Below, piece by piece: positions 14,940 to 23,902 of a stretch of 57,575 nucleotides of DNA; positions within the stretch are counted from its first letter, which is position 1; each line of letters opens with the position of its first letter. This DNA is from Brevundimonas sp. Its GTDB lineage: Bacteria > Pseudomonadota > Alphaproteobacteria > Caulobacterales > Caulobacteraceae. Below the pieces are notes generated by a model. The model was not told where the DNA came from. It ran no database searches and was given only the letters and a program-made list of their open reading frames with translations. A program made the translations under genes and the position numbers. The stretch covers positions 1 through 57,575 of the forward strand of contig QFQU01000023.1 in the NCBI GenBank assembly GCA_003248965.1, in the 5' to 3' direction.

Positions 14940-16631
14940 TCAGACCTTCAGATCGACGCGGTCAGGCGTCTGGGAAAGGGTGGTCCAGGCGCCGGGCGCC
15001 GGGAGGGGGGCGTCGGCTTCCCGGGCGAGACGGGAGCCGCCGCTGAACAGGGCGTTGCGTTGCTGCTGACGCTCGAAGGCGCCGCCGCCCGTGGAAGGAT
15101 CGCGCTGACTGAAATCCAGGGCGTCGCCAGCCACCTGGAAGCCCGCGTCCTGAAGCTGGCGGCGCAGTTCGTCGGCGCGCCCGCGCAGTTCGGCGGCGGC
15201 GGCGGGATTGTCGAAGGCCAGTCTGGCGGCCAGCTGGCCGTCGGAACCGATCTCCAGGCTGACGTCGACACGTCCGAGGTCTTCGGGGGTCAGGACCATG
15301 TCGAAGCGTGTGGAGCGTCCGTCCAGCTTGCGCGCGATCTGGGCGGCCAGATGGGCGGTGGTCTCGATGGTGGCGCGCGACAGATGCGATGCGAGCGGGC
15401 TTCGGTCCGTGGACGGCGACGCCTGTTGCGTCGGCATGTCCTGCGGCGCGACGGCCTGCGCGACCTCGGATGCGGCGACGGGCGCCGAGGCGGGCGAGCC
15501 GGCGGCGTCGGGCGAAGCCGTGGCGGGGGCAGGCGCGGGCGACGCTTCGGTCCCCGTCGGTTTCCGGACGTTCGACGCCTCCGTCACGGCCGGCTTGTCA
15601 GTCGTCTCGACCGCGACAGGCGAAACGGACGCATGGTCGCCATGATGCAACGACTTGGCGGGCGCTCCCGACGTCTGGGCGTCCTTGATGACGGCTTCAG
15701 AATCCGCAGGCGTTGTTTTCGTCGGCGTTTCGGCCGAAGCCGCCGAGAGACCTTTCGACTCGATCTTGTCCGCCTGTTCGACCTTTGTGATCTGGGCCGC
15801 TTGTAGGATGGCGGACTGAGCTTGAGGCGACGATGTTTGGTCGGATGTCGCGGTCTGGGAGACGATGATCTGGATCGCCTGCGATGCGAGCTCGCCTGGA
15901 ATCCCTGCGGCGACGGCAGCCTGGGCTTTCGCTGCGGTCGCCGCGAAAGCGGAGGAGGGCGAGGCCGGAGCGCCCGACGTCGTTGTGGATTGAGCTCTTT
16001 GTTCGTCTGGTGCGGGCGTCGCCTTGTCCTTGGCGGCCTCGAGGATCGGCTCTGGCAATGGCGGAACGGCGGCGTCGGTGGTCGAAGCGGCCAGGATGTC
16101 CGCAGGAATGGCCAGTCCCGTTCCCTGAGCGATGGGCGTGTCGGAAGGCGCGTCGGCGTCGGTCGAGGTCAGGACGCCCTGCGGAGCCGACGCCGCCTGG
16201 GAAAGCGCTTCCCCAGCGACAGCCGAAGGTGGGGTTTCGACGGGCGCGGGCGGCGGAACGACGGCGGATGCGAGGATCGCTGGCGCGACGGGGAAGACGA
16301 GGTCGGCGACGGGCGTATCGCCAGGCGCCGCGGCGAGGGGCTGGTCGGTCTCGCCGCGATCCGATGCATTCTCTTCGACCGGAGCGGCGATAGCGTCATC
16401 GACGACAGACGGCGCCACATCGCCTTCCGCCTGTTCGAACGTGGTGACGGCGGCGACGGGCGGCAGGCCTTTGGCGCCCGGGCGTGCGTCTGGAGTCGAG
16501 CCGGCTTTCAGCAGTTCGCCGATCTTGCGGGAGAAAAGGCTCGTGTCCGCATCCCCTGCTCCGAACGCAGCCGTCATCGTTCCGGCGGAAGCCGGCGCGA
16601 CAGGCGCGAACAGGTAGGCGGTGGAGGGCAT
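14940..16631 (-). CDS. fliK: Flagellar hook-length control protein FliK
   Basis: FliK measures the hook and switches export from rod/hook to filament substrates. The 563-residue product has a long, low-complexity region rich in Ala, Pro, Thr and Glu (to about residue 420), typical of the ruler part. It ends with a C-terminal Flg_hook domain (STRFDMVLTPEDLGRVDVSLEI, then LRGRADELRRQLQDAGF). The frame is open to 16775, but I chose the ATG at 16631. The sigma-54-like promoter at 16698-16712 would start transcription near 16686, inside the longer frame, so upstream starts would not be in the mRNA. The ribosome-binding site is weak. Confidence 0.85.
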   Translation of the reverse strand: MPSTAYLFAPVAPASAGTMTAAFGAGDADTSLFSRKIGELLKAGSTPDARPGAKGLPPVAAVTTFEQAEGDVAPSVVDDAIAAPVEENASDRGETDQPLAAAPGDTPVADLVFPVAPAILASAVVPPPAPVETPPSAVAGEALSQAASAPQGVLTSTDADAPSDTPIAQGTGLAIPADILAASTTDAAVPPLPEPILEAAKDKATPAPDEQRAQSTTTSGAPASPSSAFAATAAKAQAAVAAGIPGELASQAIQIIVSQTATSDQTSSPQAQSAILQAAQITKVEQADKIESKGLSAASAETPTKTTPADSEAVIKDAQTSGAPAKSLHHGDHASVSPVAVETTDKPAVTEASNVRKPTGTEASPAPAPATASPDAAGSPASAPVAASEVAQAVAPQDMPTQQASPSTDRSPLASHLSRATIETTAHLAAQIARKLDGRSTRFDMVLTPEDLGRVDVSLEIGSDGQLAARLAFDNPAAAAELRGRADELRRQLQDAGFQVAGDALDFSQRDPSTGGGAFERQQQRNALFSGGSRLAREADAPLPAPGAWTTLSQTPDRVDLKV

Positions 16632-16697
16632 GGGCTGCGGGCTGTTTTCCGAAGACGTGGCGGCGCTTGCTGCGCCCGGTTTTTCGCGACGCGCCTC

Positions 16698-16712
16698 GCA
16701 AGGCTTGGGCCA
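16698..16712 (-). promoter_or_regulatory. Sigma-54-like promoter of fliK-flgD-flgE
   Basis: On the minus strand, TGGCCC-N5-TTGC keeps the invariant GG-N10-GC of -24/-12 promoters. It is 67 bp before the chosen fliK start. Hook-operon control by sigma-54 is established in Caulobacter. Confidence 0.65.
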
Positions 16713-16784
16713 TGATGAAAACGACGGAAAAACAACAGGTAATGGCTGTTTCATGTGGGGCGGTCGGTGGCGCAAGGGCGTTTC

Positions 16785-16813
16785 TTGCCGCGCAATCGTC
16801 CTTTTTTGCCCGG
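16785..16813. promoter_or_regulatory. Candidate FlbD (ftr-like) sites between the divergent sigma-54 promoters
   Basis: TTGCCGCG (16785-16792) and TTGCCCGG (16806-16813) resemble the TTGCC[CG]GG sequence repeated downstream of the flgK promoter. FlbD is the known activator of sigma-54 flagellar promoters in Caulobacter, and its sites are GC-rich with a GGCAA core. The assignment is inferred. Confidence 0.4.
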
Positions 16814-16846
16814 CTGGCGCGGAGGGGTTCGTCAGGTCTCGTCAGT

Positions 16847-16861
16847 TGGCGCAGTCTTTGC
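16847..16861 (+). promoter_or_regulatory. Sigma-54-like promoter of flgK-flgL
   Basis: TGGCGC-N5-TTGC keeps GG-N10-GC and lies 142 bp before the flgK GTG, giving a leader of about 130 bases. It points away from the fliK promoter about 135 bp to its left. Confidence 0.7.
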
Positions 16862-16942
16862 GGCCCGTGTCGGTCATGACGGCGATCCGTTCAGCAATCT
16901 TGTTTGTTTTCAACGTTCTGAACGAACGGCGCGAGCGCGTGG

Positions 16943-16982
16943 CCGGGCAAGAAGTGCGCGCGGCAGGGCAGGACTTGCCGGG
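16943..16982. promoter_or_regulatory. 9-bp inverted repeat CCGGGCAAG / CTTGCCGGG in the flgK leader
   Basis: The arms 16943-16951 and 16974-16982 are exact reverse complements separated by 22 bases, between the inferred start of transcription and the flgK ribosome-binding site. It may be a pair of ftr/FlbD sites, which in Caulobacter can lie downstream of the start of transcription. Alternatively it may be a leader-RNA hairpin. Confidence 0.5.
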
Positions 16983-17003
16983 CGGGCAGGGGGAGGATTG
17001 TCC

Positions 17004-19121
17004 GTGTCGCTGAATTCGATCATGAACATCGCGACCTCTGGCCTGCAGACGGCCCAGGCGCAGTTGCGCGTCACCTCCGACAATATCGCCAACGTCAACA
17101 CCGCCGGCTATGTGCGCAAGATCACCGACCAGACGGCGGCGGTGACGACCGGCTTCGGCGCCGGGGTCGAGGTGTCGCGCGTGCGGCTGGCCACCGACCG
17201 TTTCCTCCAGGCCGCGAGCCTGAGCGCAGGCGCCGACGCCGCGCGCCAGGGCGTCCGCTACGAACTCTACAACCAGATCCAGAGCCAGTTCGGCGATCCC
17301 AGCGGCGACAGCGGCTTCTTCGCCCAGGTGGATAAACTGTTCGCCAGCTATGCGGCCATGGCCGAAAGTCCCACCTCGTCGGCGGCGCGGCAGGACACCA
17401 TCTACAAGACCCAGGCCCTGTTCAATCAGGCGGCGGGCATCGCCAGCCAGATCCAGTCGGTGCGCCAGGAAGCGGACGGTCGCTTACAGAACGCCATCGA
17501 GACGATCAATCCGCTGCTGGAGCAGATCGACAAGCTGAACAAGACGATCGCGGCGGGATCGGTCACGAACCAGGACGTGACCGGCGCTCAGAACGCACAA
17601 CTGGGCCTTATCAGCCAGTTGTCGCAATATATGGATGTGAAGGTCGAAGCACGCTCGAACGGCGGCGTCACCTTGCGCACCGGCACGGGCACGACCCTGG
17701 TGGGCGAGGGGCACGCGACGCTGTCCTATCAGGCGGCCGGGACGGTGGATGCGACGACCGCCTTTTCGGACATCATGATCACCGAGCCCAGCGGGACGCG
17801 CTGGCCGCTGCTGGACGGGGTGTCTTCGGGACAGATCAAGGGGCTGATCGAACTGCGCGACGTCGAGGCGCCGGCGGCGGCCGCGAGGTTGGGCGAACTG
17901 ACCGCCCGCCTCGCCGACGAACTGAATCGCGCCCATAACGCCAACAGCAGCGTGCCCGCGCCGACGGTTCTGAACGGCCGCAACACCGGCCAGGCGCTGG
18001 AGACCGCCCTAGCGGGATTCACCGGAAAGACCACCATCACGGCCGTCGACGGCGCGGGCGTGGTCCAGGCTTCTGCCGAGATCGTCTTTTCCGGCGCGAC
18101 CATGACGGTCAACGGCGTGGCGGCGGACTCGACGACTTTTCTGAGTGTGCTGAACGCCCAACTGGGCGGTGCGGCGACGGCCAGTTTCGCCGACGGGGTT
18201 CTGAGATTGGACGGGAATGGCGGGAACGGGGTCGCCATCGCCGACGACGCGACGACGCCCAGCGCCAAGGGCGGGCGCGGCTTCTCCCATTGGTTCGGGT
18301 TGAACGACCTGGTCACGACCACGACGCCGACCTTCTACGAAACGGGACTGACGCTGGCCTCGCAGCACGGTTTCGATCCGGGCGAAAGCCTGACGTTCCG
18401 CTTCTCGGGCGAATCCGGTTCGCGCATGCGCGACGTCACCGTCGCCGTTCCAGCCGGGACGGGAACGATGGGCGAACTGCTGACGGCCTTGAACGATCCG
18501 GTCAGCGGCGTCGGCCGCTACGGCGCCTTCAGCCTGGATGCTGCGGGCAAGCTGAGCTTCAAGGCCTATGACGCCTCGGCCCAGACGATGAGCGTGATCA
18601 AGGACGGCACGACCCAGAACCCGTCGGGCCTGTCGATGTCGGAGTTGTTCGGCCTGGGGGCGACCGGTGCGACGCGCGCGGGCGCCTATACGGTGCGCGG
18701 CGATATCCAGCAGGACCCCGGCAAGCTGGCGCTGGCCCAGTTGAACCTTTCTGCGACGGCGGGGACGCCGGCGCTCAGCAAGAACGACGGACGCGGCGGA
18801 TTGCTGCTGGGCGATGTGGGCAAGCGCAACGTCACCTTCGGCGCGGCCGGCGGCAACGCGGGCGGGACCAAGACGCTGTCCGCCTATGCGGCCGACTTCG
18901 CGGGCGACATCGGCGGCAAGGCCGCGGCCGCCAAGAGCCGCAGCGAGACCGCCACCGCCCTGGCGCGCGAGGCGGACAGCCGCCGTACATCGGCGGAAGG
19001 GGTGAACATGGACGAGGAACTGGTCAACATGACCACCTTCCAGCAGGCCTACAACGCCTCGGCCCGCCTGATCCAGGCCAGCAAGGACATGTACGACGTT
19101 CTGATCGGAATGCTGAAATGA
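17004..19121 (+). CDS. flgK: Flagellar hook-associated protein 1 FlgK
   Basis: FlgK is the first hook-filament junction protein. The 705-residue product starts with the axial motif (SLNSIMNIATSGLQTAQAQL, SDNIANVNTAGYVRK) and ends with the matching C-terminal helix (NMTTFQQAYNASARLIQASKDMYDVLIGML). I chose the GTG at 17004, seven bases after GGGGGAGG; the frame upstream is promoter DNA. The protein is longer than enteric FlgK (about 550), as is usual for this group. The flgL start overlaps its stop by four bases. Confidence 0.95.
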   Translation: MSLNSIMNIATSGLQTAQAQLRVTSDNIANVNTAGYVRKITDQTAAVTTGFGAGVEVSRVRLATDRFLQAASLSAGADAARQGVRYELYNQIQSQFGDPSGDSGFFAQVDKLFASYAAMAESPTSSAARQDTIYKTQALFNQAAGIASQIQSVRQEADGRLQNAIETINPLLEQIDKLNKTIAAGSVTNQDVTGAQNAQLGLISQLSQYMDVKVEARSNGGVTLRTGTGTTLVGEGHATLSYQAAGTVDATTAFSDIMITEPSGTRWPLLDGVSSGQIKGLIELRDVEAPAAAARLGELTARLADELNRAHNANSSVPAPTVLNGRNTGQALETALAGFTGKTTITAVDGAGVVQASAEIVFSGATMTVNGVAADSTTFLSVLNAQLGGAATASFADGVLRLDGNGGNGVAIADDATTPSAKGGRGFSHWFGLNDLVTTTTPTFYETGLTLASQHGFDPGESLTFRFSGESGSRMRDVTVAVPAGTGTMGELLTALNDPVSGVGRYGAFSLDAAGKLSFKAYDASAQTMSVIKDGTTQNPSGLSMSELFGLGATGATRAGAYTVRGDIQQDPGKLALAQLNLSATAGTPALSKNDGRGGLLLGDVGKRNVTFGAAGGNAGGTKTLSAYAADFAGDIGGKAAAAKSRSETATALAREADSRRTSAEGVNMDEELVNMTTFQQAYNASARLIQASKDMYDVLIGMLK

Positions 19122-20083
19122 CGCGCGTCGCCACCTTCGGAAACTACCAGTCCGCCCTGCTGGATCTGATGAGCGCCCAGAGCCGCGCGGAACAGGCGCA
19201 GGAGCGTATCGCCAGCGAGAAGATCGCCACCGACATGGCCGGCTATGGCCGGGGCGCCGAATCCCTGACCAGCCTGACGTCCACCCAGGCGCGGCTGGAA
19301 GGCTTCATCTCCACCGGCGAGACGGCCGCCGCGCGGCTGAGCGCGCAGGATATGGCCCTGACCCGCATCTACGAAGGTGGAACCGGCGCGCGCGAGGCGA
19401 TCGCCAATTCGCTGGCGGCCGGACGGATCGACAATCTGATGACCGAGCTGGGCCTGCAGTACCAGACGGTGGTGGGCGGACTGAACGCCGAGCATCAGGG
19501 CGCCTATCTGTTCGGCGGCGGGCGGGGCGACACGGCGCCCGCGACGGCCAGGACCCTGGCGGATCTGGCGGCTGCGCCATCGACCGCATCGACCTTCGCC
19601 AACGACAGCTTGAAACAGAAGTCGCGCATCGACGAGAACACCACGCTTGAGACCGGATTCCTGGCCAACGAAGTGGGCGGCCCGCTGACAGAGGTGTTCC
19701 GGAACTTGCAGGCCTTCCAGAACGGTTCGCCGGTGACGGTGAACGGCGTCACCTACACGCCGGCGGGGTCGGGCACGCTGACGGGCCAGCCGGACGCGAA
19801 CGTTACGGCCTTCCTGAAGGCGCAGATGGATCAGTTCGACAAGGTCAACGCCGACCTGACCAATCAGACGGCCAAGAACGGCCTTCTCCAGAACCACGTC
19901 GAGACCGCGCTGGACGCCCACGAAGGGCAGAAGACGGCGCTGCAGAAGATGATGAAGGACAAGAGCGGCTACGATCCGGCCAAGGCGATCACCGACCTGC
20001 AACTGGCCCAGGTCGCCATCCAGGCGTCGGCGCAGATCGTCAATTCGTTGAAGAGCACCTCGCTGCTGGACCTTCTGCGATAA
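19118..20083 (+). CDS. flgL: Flagellar hook-associated protein 3 FlgL
   Basis: FlgL is the second hook-filament junction protein and links FlgK to the flagellin filament. The 321-residue product has a flagellin-like N-terminal helix (VATFGNYQSALLDLMSAQSRAEQAQERIASEKIATDMAGYG, shown here only as a landmark for residues 4-44) and a flagellin-like C-terminal helix (LQLAQVAIQASAQIVNSLKSTSLLDLL). The ATG lies in the flgK stop (ATGA), so the two are coupled. Transcription should come from the sigma-54-like promoter at 16.85 kb. No clear terminator follows in the next 260 bp. Confidence 0.92.
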   Translation: MTRVATFGNYQSALLDLMSAQSRAEQAQERIASEKIATDMAGYGRGAESLTSLTSTQARLEGFISTGETAAARLSAQDMALTRIYEGGTGAREAIANSLAAGRIDNLMTELGLQYQTVVGGLNAEHQGAYLFGGGRGDTAPATARTLADLAAAPSTASTFANDSLKQKSRIDENTTLETGFLANEVGGPLTEVFRNLQAFQNGSPVTVNGVTYTPAGSGTLTGQPDANVTAFLKAQMDQFDKVNADLTNQTAKNGLLQNHVETALDAHEGQKTALQKMMKDKSGYDPAKAITDLQLAQVAIQASAQIVNSLKSTSLLDLLR

Positions 20084-20344
20084 GGCGACCGGCCAAGGTT
20101 CGGCTTCGACAGAACAAAACGTCCTCGGCCGCGTTGGTGTTCGACGCCAGCGTGGCGGTGGAGGGCCCATGAAGCGCATAGTCGCGACACAGTTGCGCTT
20201 GAAAGCGCAGCCGCAATGTCATCGTGCGTTGACTACGCCTGCCCGCGAGCGCATGAGGCTGAACGGGCCGCGGCCCGATCCGTCTCACGGTCTGTTGGGG
20301 GCGACGATGTCCGTCCAGAATTCAAATTCGACGTCCGAGGCCTG

Positions 20345-21463
20345 ATGAGCCCGGCGCAATACGAGATCGTGGACGCCGCCGATGGAACGGCGAAGCTGCG
20401 GCTGACGGGTGACTGGACGACGACGGCGCTTGGACGACTGCCGCGCGAGCTGGGTCGCGACCTCGACGGCCGCGATATCGTCGGAATCGACACCACCGAC
20501 CTGGGCCGTTTCGACACCGCCGGCGCCCTGGCGCTGGTGCAGGCGTCGAACGGGCGGCTGCCAAGGGGGGCGTGGAAGGAAAGGCCCGAAGCCGGCCGAA
20601 TCTACCAGATGATTGAGGTGCTGGAACGCAAGAGCGCGCCGGCGCCCAAGCGGCCGGACGCCTTCACCCGCACGTTCGCCAAGGTGCGGCGAGGGGTCTA
20701 TGATTTCTGGGCCGAGGCGGTGTTGTCCCTGGCCTTCCTGGGACGGCTGATGACGGCGGTGGTCGAGGCCGCCAAACACCCCGGCGCGATCCGCTGGCCC
20801 GCGTGGTTCAGCCAGGCCGAGCGCGCGGGTCTGGACGCCATTCCCATCGTCATGATGACCAACTTCTTCATCGGCGCGGTCGTGGCCTTCATCGGCGTGG
20901 ACCTGTTGACGGACTTCGGCGCGCAGGTGTTCGCGGTTCAACTGATCGGCGTCGCCATGTTCCGTGAGTTCGCCGTCGTCATCGCCGCCGTGCTTTTGGC
21001 CGGCCGATCCTCTTCCGCCTTCGCCGCCGAGATCGGGTCGATGCGCATGAACCAGGAGGTCGACGCCATGGAGGTGATGGGCGTCAATCCGTTCCAGGCG
21101 CTGGTGGTGCCGCGTCTGGCCGCGCTGGTGCTGATGCTGCCATTGCTGACTTTTCTGGGAATGATCGGCGGCCTCCTGGGCGGCCTTATCGTGTGCTGGT
21201 CGTCGTTGAACCTGGGACCGGCCTTCTTCTTCCAGCGGCTGCTCGAGGACGGCAGCATGGCCCAGCACATGATGGTCGGCCTGGTTAAGGCGCCGGTCTT
21301 CGCCCTGGTCATCGCCGCCATCGGCTGCCGTCAGGGCATGGCGGTGGCCGGCGATGTCGAGAGCCTGGGCCGTCGAGTGACCGCGGCGGTGGTTCAGGCG
21401 ATCTTCGCCATCATCCTGCTGGACGCCGTGTTCGCCCTGATCTTCCTGGAGCTGAACATATGA
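20345..21463 (+). CDS. MlaE-family ABC transporter permease with N-terminal STAS domain
   Basis: The 372-residue product has an N-terminal STAS-like domain (residues 1-90, with GIDTTDLGRFDTAGALALVQ), then a MlaE/YrbE permease with five or so membrane helices (from about residue 130). The permease includes the family motif EIGSMRMNQEVDAMEVMGVNP. It should form the inner-membrane part of a lipid transporter that keeps outer-membrane asymmetry or moves lipids. I chose the ATG at 20345 after GAGG; the upstream open frame looks non-coding. The next gene overlaps by four bases. The STAS fusion is usual in this group. Confidence 0.9.
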   Translation: MSPAQYEIVDAADGTAKLRLTGDWTTTALGRLPRELGRDLDGRDIVGIDTTDLGRFDTAGALALVQASNGRLPRGAWKERPEAGRIYQMIEVLERKSAPAPKRPDAFTRTFAKVRRGVYDFWAEAVLSLAFLGRLMTAVVEAAKHPGAIRWPAWFSQAERAGLDAIPIVMMTNFFIGAVVAFIGVDLLTDFGAQVFAVQLIGVAMFREFAVVIAAVLLAGRSSSAFAAEIGSMRMNQEVDAMEVMGVNPFQALVVPRLAALVLMLPLLTFLGMIGGLLGGLIVCWSSLNLGPAFFFQRLLEDGSMAQHMMVGLVKAPVFALVIAAIGCRQGMAVAGDVESLGRRVTAAVVQAIFAIILLDAVFALIFLELNI

Positions 21464-22281
21464 CCGACGCTCGAACCGCGCCGGTCGAAGACGGCAAGAT
21501 GCAGGAGAAAGACGGCCGAGACCTCATGGTCGAGGTGCGCGGCCTGCGCAGTCAGTTCGGCGACCGGGTCATCCACGAGAACCTCGATCTGGACCTGCTG
21601 CGTGGCGAGGTGCTGGGCGTCGTCGGGGGATCGGGCGCGGGCAAGACCGTGCTACTGAACACCATCATCGGCCTGAAACAACCCGAGGGCGGCACGGTGA
21701 AGGTGCTGGGTTACGACCGCGCCAATCTGACCGACGCCGAGGCCGCCGATATCGAGCGGCGGACAGGCGTCCTGTTCCAGCAGGGGGCCCTATTCTCGGC
21801 CCTCAGCGTGCTGGAGAACGTAGCCTCGCCCCTGGTCGAACACACCAGGCTGCCGAAATCGACCATCTACGAGCTGGCCGAACTGAAGATCGCCATGGTG
21901 GGGCTGAAGCCCGAGCACCATTATCTGAAGCCCGCCGAACTATCGGGCGGGATGAAGAAGCGGGTCGGCCTGGCGCGCGCCCTGGCGCTGGATCCCGAAC
22001 TGATCTTCCTGGACGAGCCGACGGCGGGCCTGGACCCTATCGGCGCCGCCGCCTTCGACGATCTGATCCGCAAGCTGGCGGACGACCTGGGCCTGACGGT
22101 GTTCATGATCACCCACGACCTCGATACGCTGTACGCCATCTGCGACAAGGTGGCGGTGCTGGCGGACAAACGGATGGTGGCCAAGGCCACGGTTCAGGAA
22201 CTGGAGCGTTCCGATCATCCGTGGATCAAGGAATACTTCCTGGGACCGCGCGGTCGCGCGGCCGCCCGGATCAAGGCCTGA
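21460..22281 (+). CDS. MlaF-type ABC transporter ATP-binding protein
   Basis: The 273-residue product has Walker A GGSGAGKT (residues about 56-63), Q-loop LFQQGALFSALSV, signature LSGGMKKRVGLARAL, Walker B LIFLDEPTAGLDP and H-loop MITHDLDT. The LFQQGALF stretch is typical of the MlaF/Mkl class that serves MCE transporters. It energises the permease encoded just before it, with start and stop overlapping by four bases. The MCE-domain substrate-binding protein follows 12 bp later. Confidence 0.93.
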   Translation: MTDARTAPVEDGKMQEKDGRDLMVEVRGLRSQFGDRVIHENLDLDLLRGEVLGVVGGSGAGKTVLLNTIIGLKQPEGGTVKVLGYDRANLTDAEAADIERRTGVLFQQGALFSALSVLENVASPLVEHTRLPKSTIYELAELKIAMVGLKPEHHYLKPAELSGGMKKRVGLARALALDPELIFLDEPTAGLDPIGAAAFDDLIRKLADDLGLTVFMITHDLDTLYAICDKVAVLADKRMVAKATVQELERSDHPWIKEYFLGPRGRAAARIKA

Positions 22282-22293
22282 GGAGAGCCGAGC

Positions 22294-23232
22294 ATGGAAA
22301 GAGACGCACATTACGCCGCGGTCGGCATCGCCACCGTCGCCCTGCTGGCGGCCCTGGCCGTGTTCACCATCTGGTTGGCCCGGTTGCAGTTCAACAGCGA
22401 CTACGACCTTTACGACATCGTCTTCTACGGGCCGGTCAGAGGCCTGTCGGAGGGTGGCGAGGTGCATTTCAACGGCATCCGCGTAGGCGAGGTGACGGAC
22501 GTGCACATCGACACCAAGCGTGGAGACCAGGTCATCGCGCGGGTGCGGGTGGACGCCACCACTCCGGTCCGCGTGACGTCGCGCGCCCAATTGGAGCCGC
22601 AGGGCATTACGGGCCTCAACTACATCCAGATCACCGCCGGTTCGCCGAACAGCGCCCTGTTGAAGGATCAATACCCCGACAACGTCGTGCCGGTGCTGCA
22701 AAGCCAGCCGTCGCGCATCGCCGAACTGCTCAGCGGGTCGGGCACGGTGCTGGCCCAGACGGTGGACGCCCTGAACCGCATCAACCGCGTCATGTCGGAC
22801 GACAACATTCGCAGCTTCTCGACCAGCGTGAAGAACGTCGAGGCCCTGACCACCGAACTGGAAGCCCGCAAGGCCATCTTCCAGCAGTTGGAAGAGGCCG
22901 TGACCAACGCCAACGCGGCGGTCAAGGAATACCAGGGCCTGGCCGTCGACACGCGCCAGATCATCAACACCGATGGCCGCGAGGCTATCGCCAACATCAA
23001 CCGCGCGACGGTCGAGGCCCGCACGGCCATCGCCTCGGCCAACCGTTCGATCACCGGGCTGGAGCGGCCCCTGGGCGACTTCGCGACGACCAGCCTGCCG
23101 CAATTGACGGGCACGATCGAGGAGTTGCAGGACGCCACCCGCTCCCTCCAATCGCTGATCGACGACGTGCGCGCCAGCCCGCGCGACTTCATCGGGCGTC
23201 CCCAATCCAAAGAACTCGAGGTGCAGCCGTGA
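22294..23232 (+). CDS. MlaD/MCE-domain lipid-binding protein
   Basis: The 312-residue product has an N-terminal signal anchor (residues 9-30), then an MCE domain (about 38-120, with YDIVFYGPVRGLSEGGEVHFNGIRVG as a landmark split over residues 41-67). A long helical region rich in Ala, Thr and Asn follows to about residue 290. Such proteins form rings in the periplasm that bind and pass lipids for the permease/ATPase pair. GAGGAG precedes the ATG. The next gene overlaps by four bases. Confidence 0.9.
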   Translation: MERDAHYAAVGIATVALLAALAVFTIWLARLQFNSDYDLYDIVFYGPVRGLSEGGEVHFNGIRVGEVTDVHIDTKRGDQVIARVRVDATTPVRVTSRAQLEPQGITGLNYIQITAGSPNSALLKDQYPDNVVPVLQSQPSRIAELLSGSGTVLAQTVDALNRINRVMSDDNIRSFSTSVKNVEALTTELEARKAIFQQLEEAVTNANAAVKEYQGLAVDTRQIINTDGREAIANINRATVEARTAIASANRSITGLERPLGDFATTSLPQLTGTIEELQDATRSLQSLIDDVRASPRDFIGRPQSKELEVQP

Positions 23233-23879
23233 TCCTTCGTCCCGCCCTTCATCTGTCGGCCGGTCTGGCGATCGCGGCCGCGCTTAGCGGATGTGCGCTG
23301 CTGTCCACGCCCGATCCGGTGCAGAACTATCGTTTCGGACTGCCGATGGCCGCCCCGTCGACGGTCGGCGACACGCCCGCCCCGCTGACGGTGTCCATCC
23401 GCCGCATCGAGTTTCCGCAGGCGGCAGGCGACGACCGCATCCTGGGCGTGACCGGGCTTGAGACCGCCTATATCGCCGGTGCGCGCTGGGTTTCGCCGGC
23501 TTCCACCCTGTTCGACGACAGCCTGAAGGCCGCCTTCGCCAATCGCGCCGACCGAATCCGCGTTCTGGGCCGCCGCGAGCCGGGTACGCCGCCGCTGGTG
23601 CTGCAGGTGACGGTCACGACCTTCGAGGCCCGTTATGCGGCGCCGGGTGCTACGCCTGAGGTCGTGGTCACGGCGCGCGCCCAATTGCGCTCGACGCCCG
23701 AGCGGCAGGCGGGCGGCGGCGCCATCCGGCCCGAGCAGGGCCGCTCGGTCGAGCGGGTCTTCACCGTCACCCAACCGGCCGGCGAGAACCGGGTCTCGGC
23801 CATCGTCGCCGCCTTCGACACGGCGACGCGGGACATCAATACGCAAATCGCCGACTGGACGATCCAGTCGGCCAACTGA
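23229..23879 (+). CDS. ABC-type transport auxiliary lipoprotein (PqiC-like)
   Basis: The 216-residue product starts at the GTG overlapping the MlaD stop (GTGA). It has a signal peptide with lipobox (AALSGC, Cys near residue 20), so it is a lipoprotein, probably at the outer membrane. The body matches the ABC transport auxiliary family: YRFGLP after the lipobox, RRIEFPQAAGDDRI, then TVTTFEARY and a C-terminal helix. It completes a four-gene MCE transport operon and probably links the periplasmic MCE tube to the outer membrane, as proposed for PqiC. Confidence 0.85.
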   Translation: MILRPALHLSAGLAIAAALSGCALLSTPDPVQNYRFGLPMAAPSTVGDTPAPLTVSIRRIEFPQAAGDDRILGVTGLETAYIAGARWVSPASTLFDDSLKAAFANRADRIRVLGRREPGTPPLVLQVTVTTFEARYAAPGATPEVVVTARAQLRSTPERQAGGGAIRPEQGRSVERVFTVTQPAGENRVSAIVAAFDTATRDINTQIADWTIQSAN

Positions 23880-23902
23880 TCTGCAAGAGGGGAGGCGGGG
23901 GG

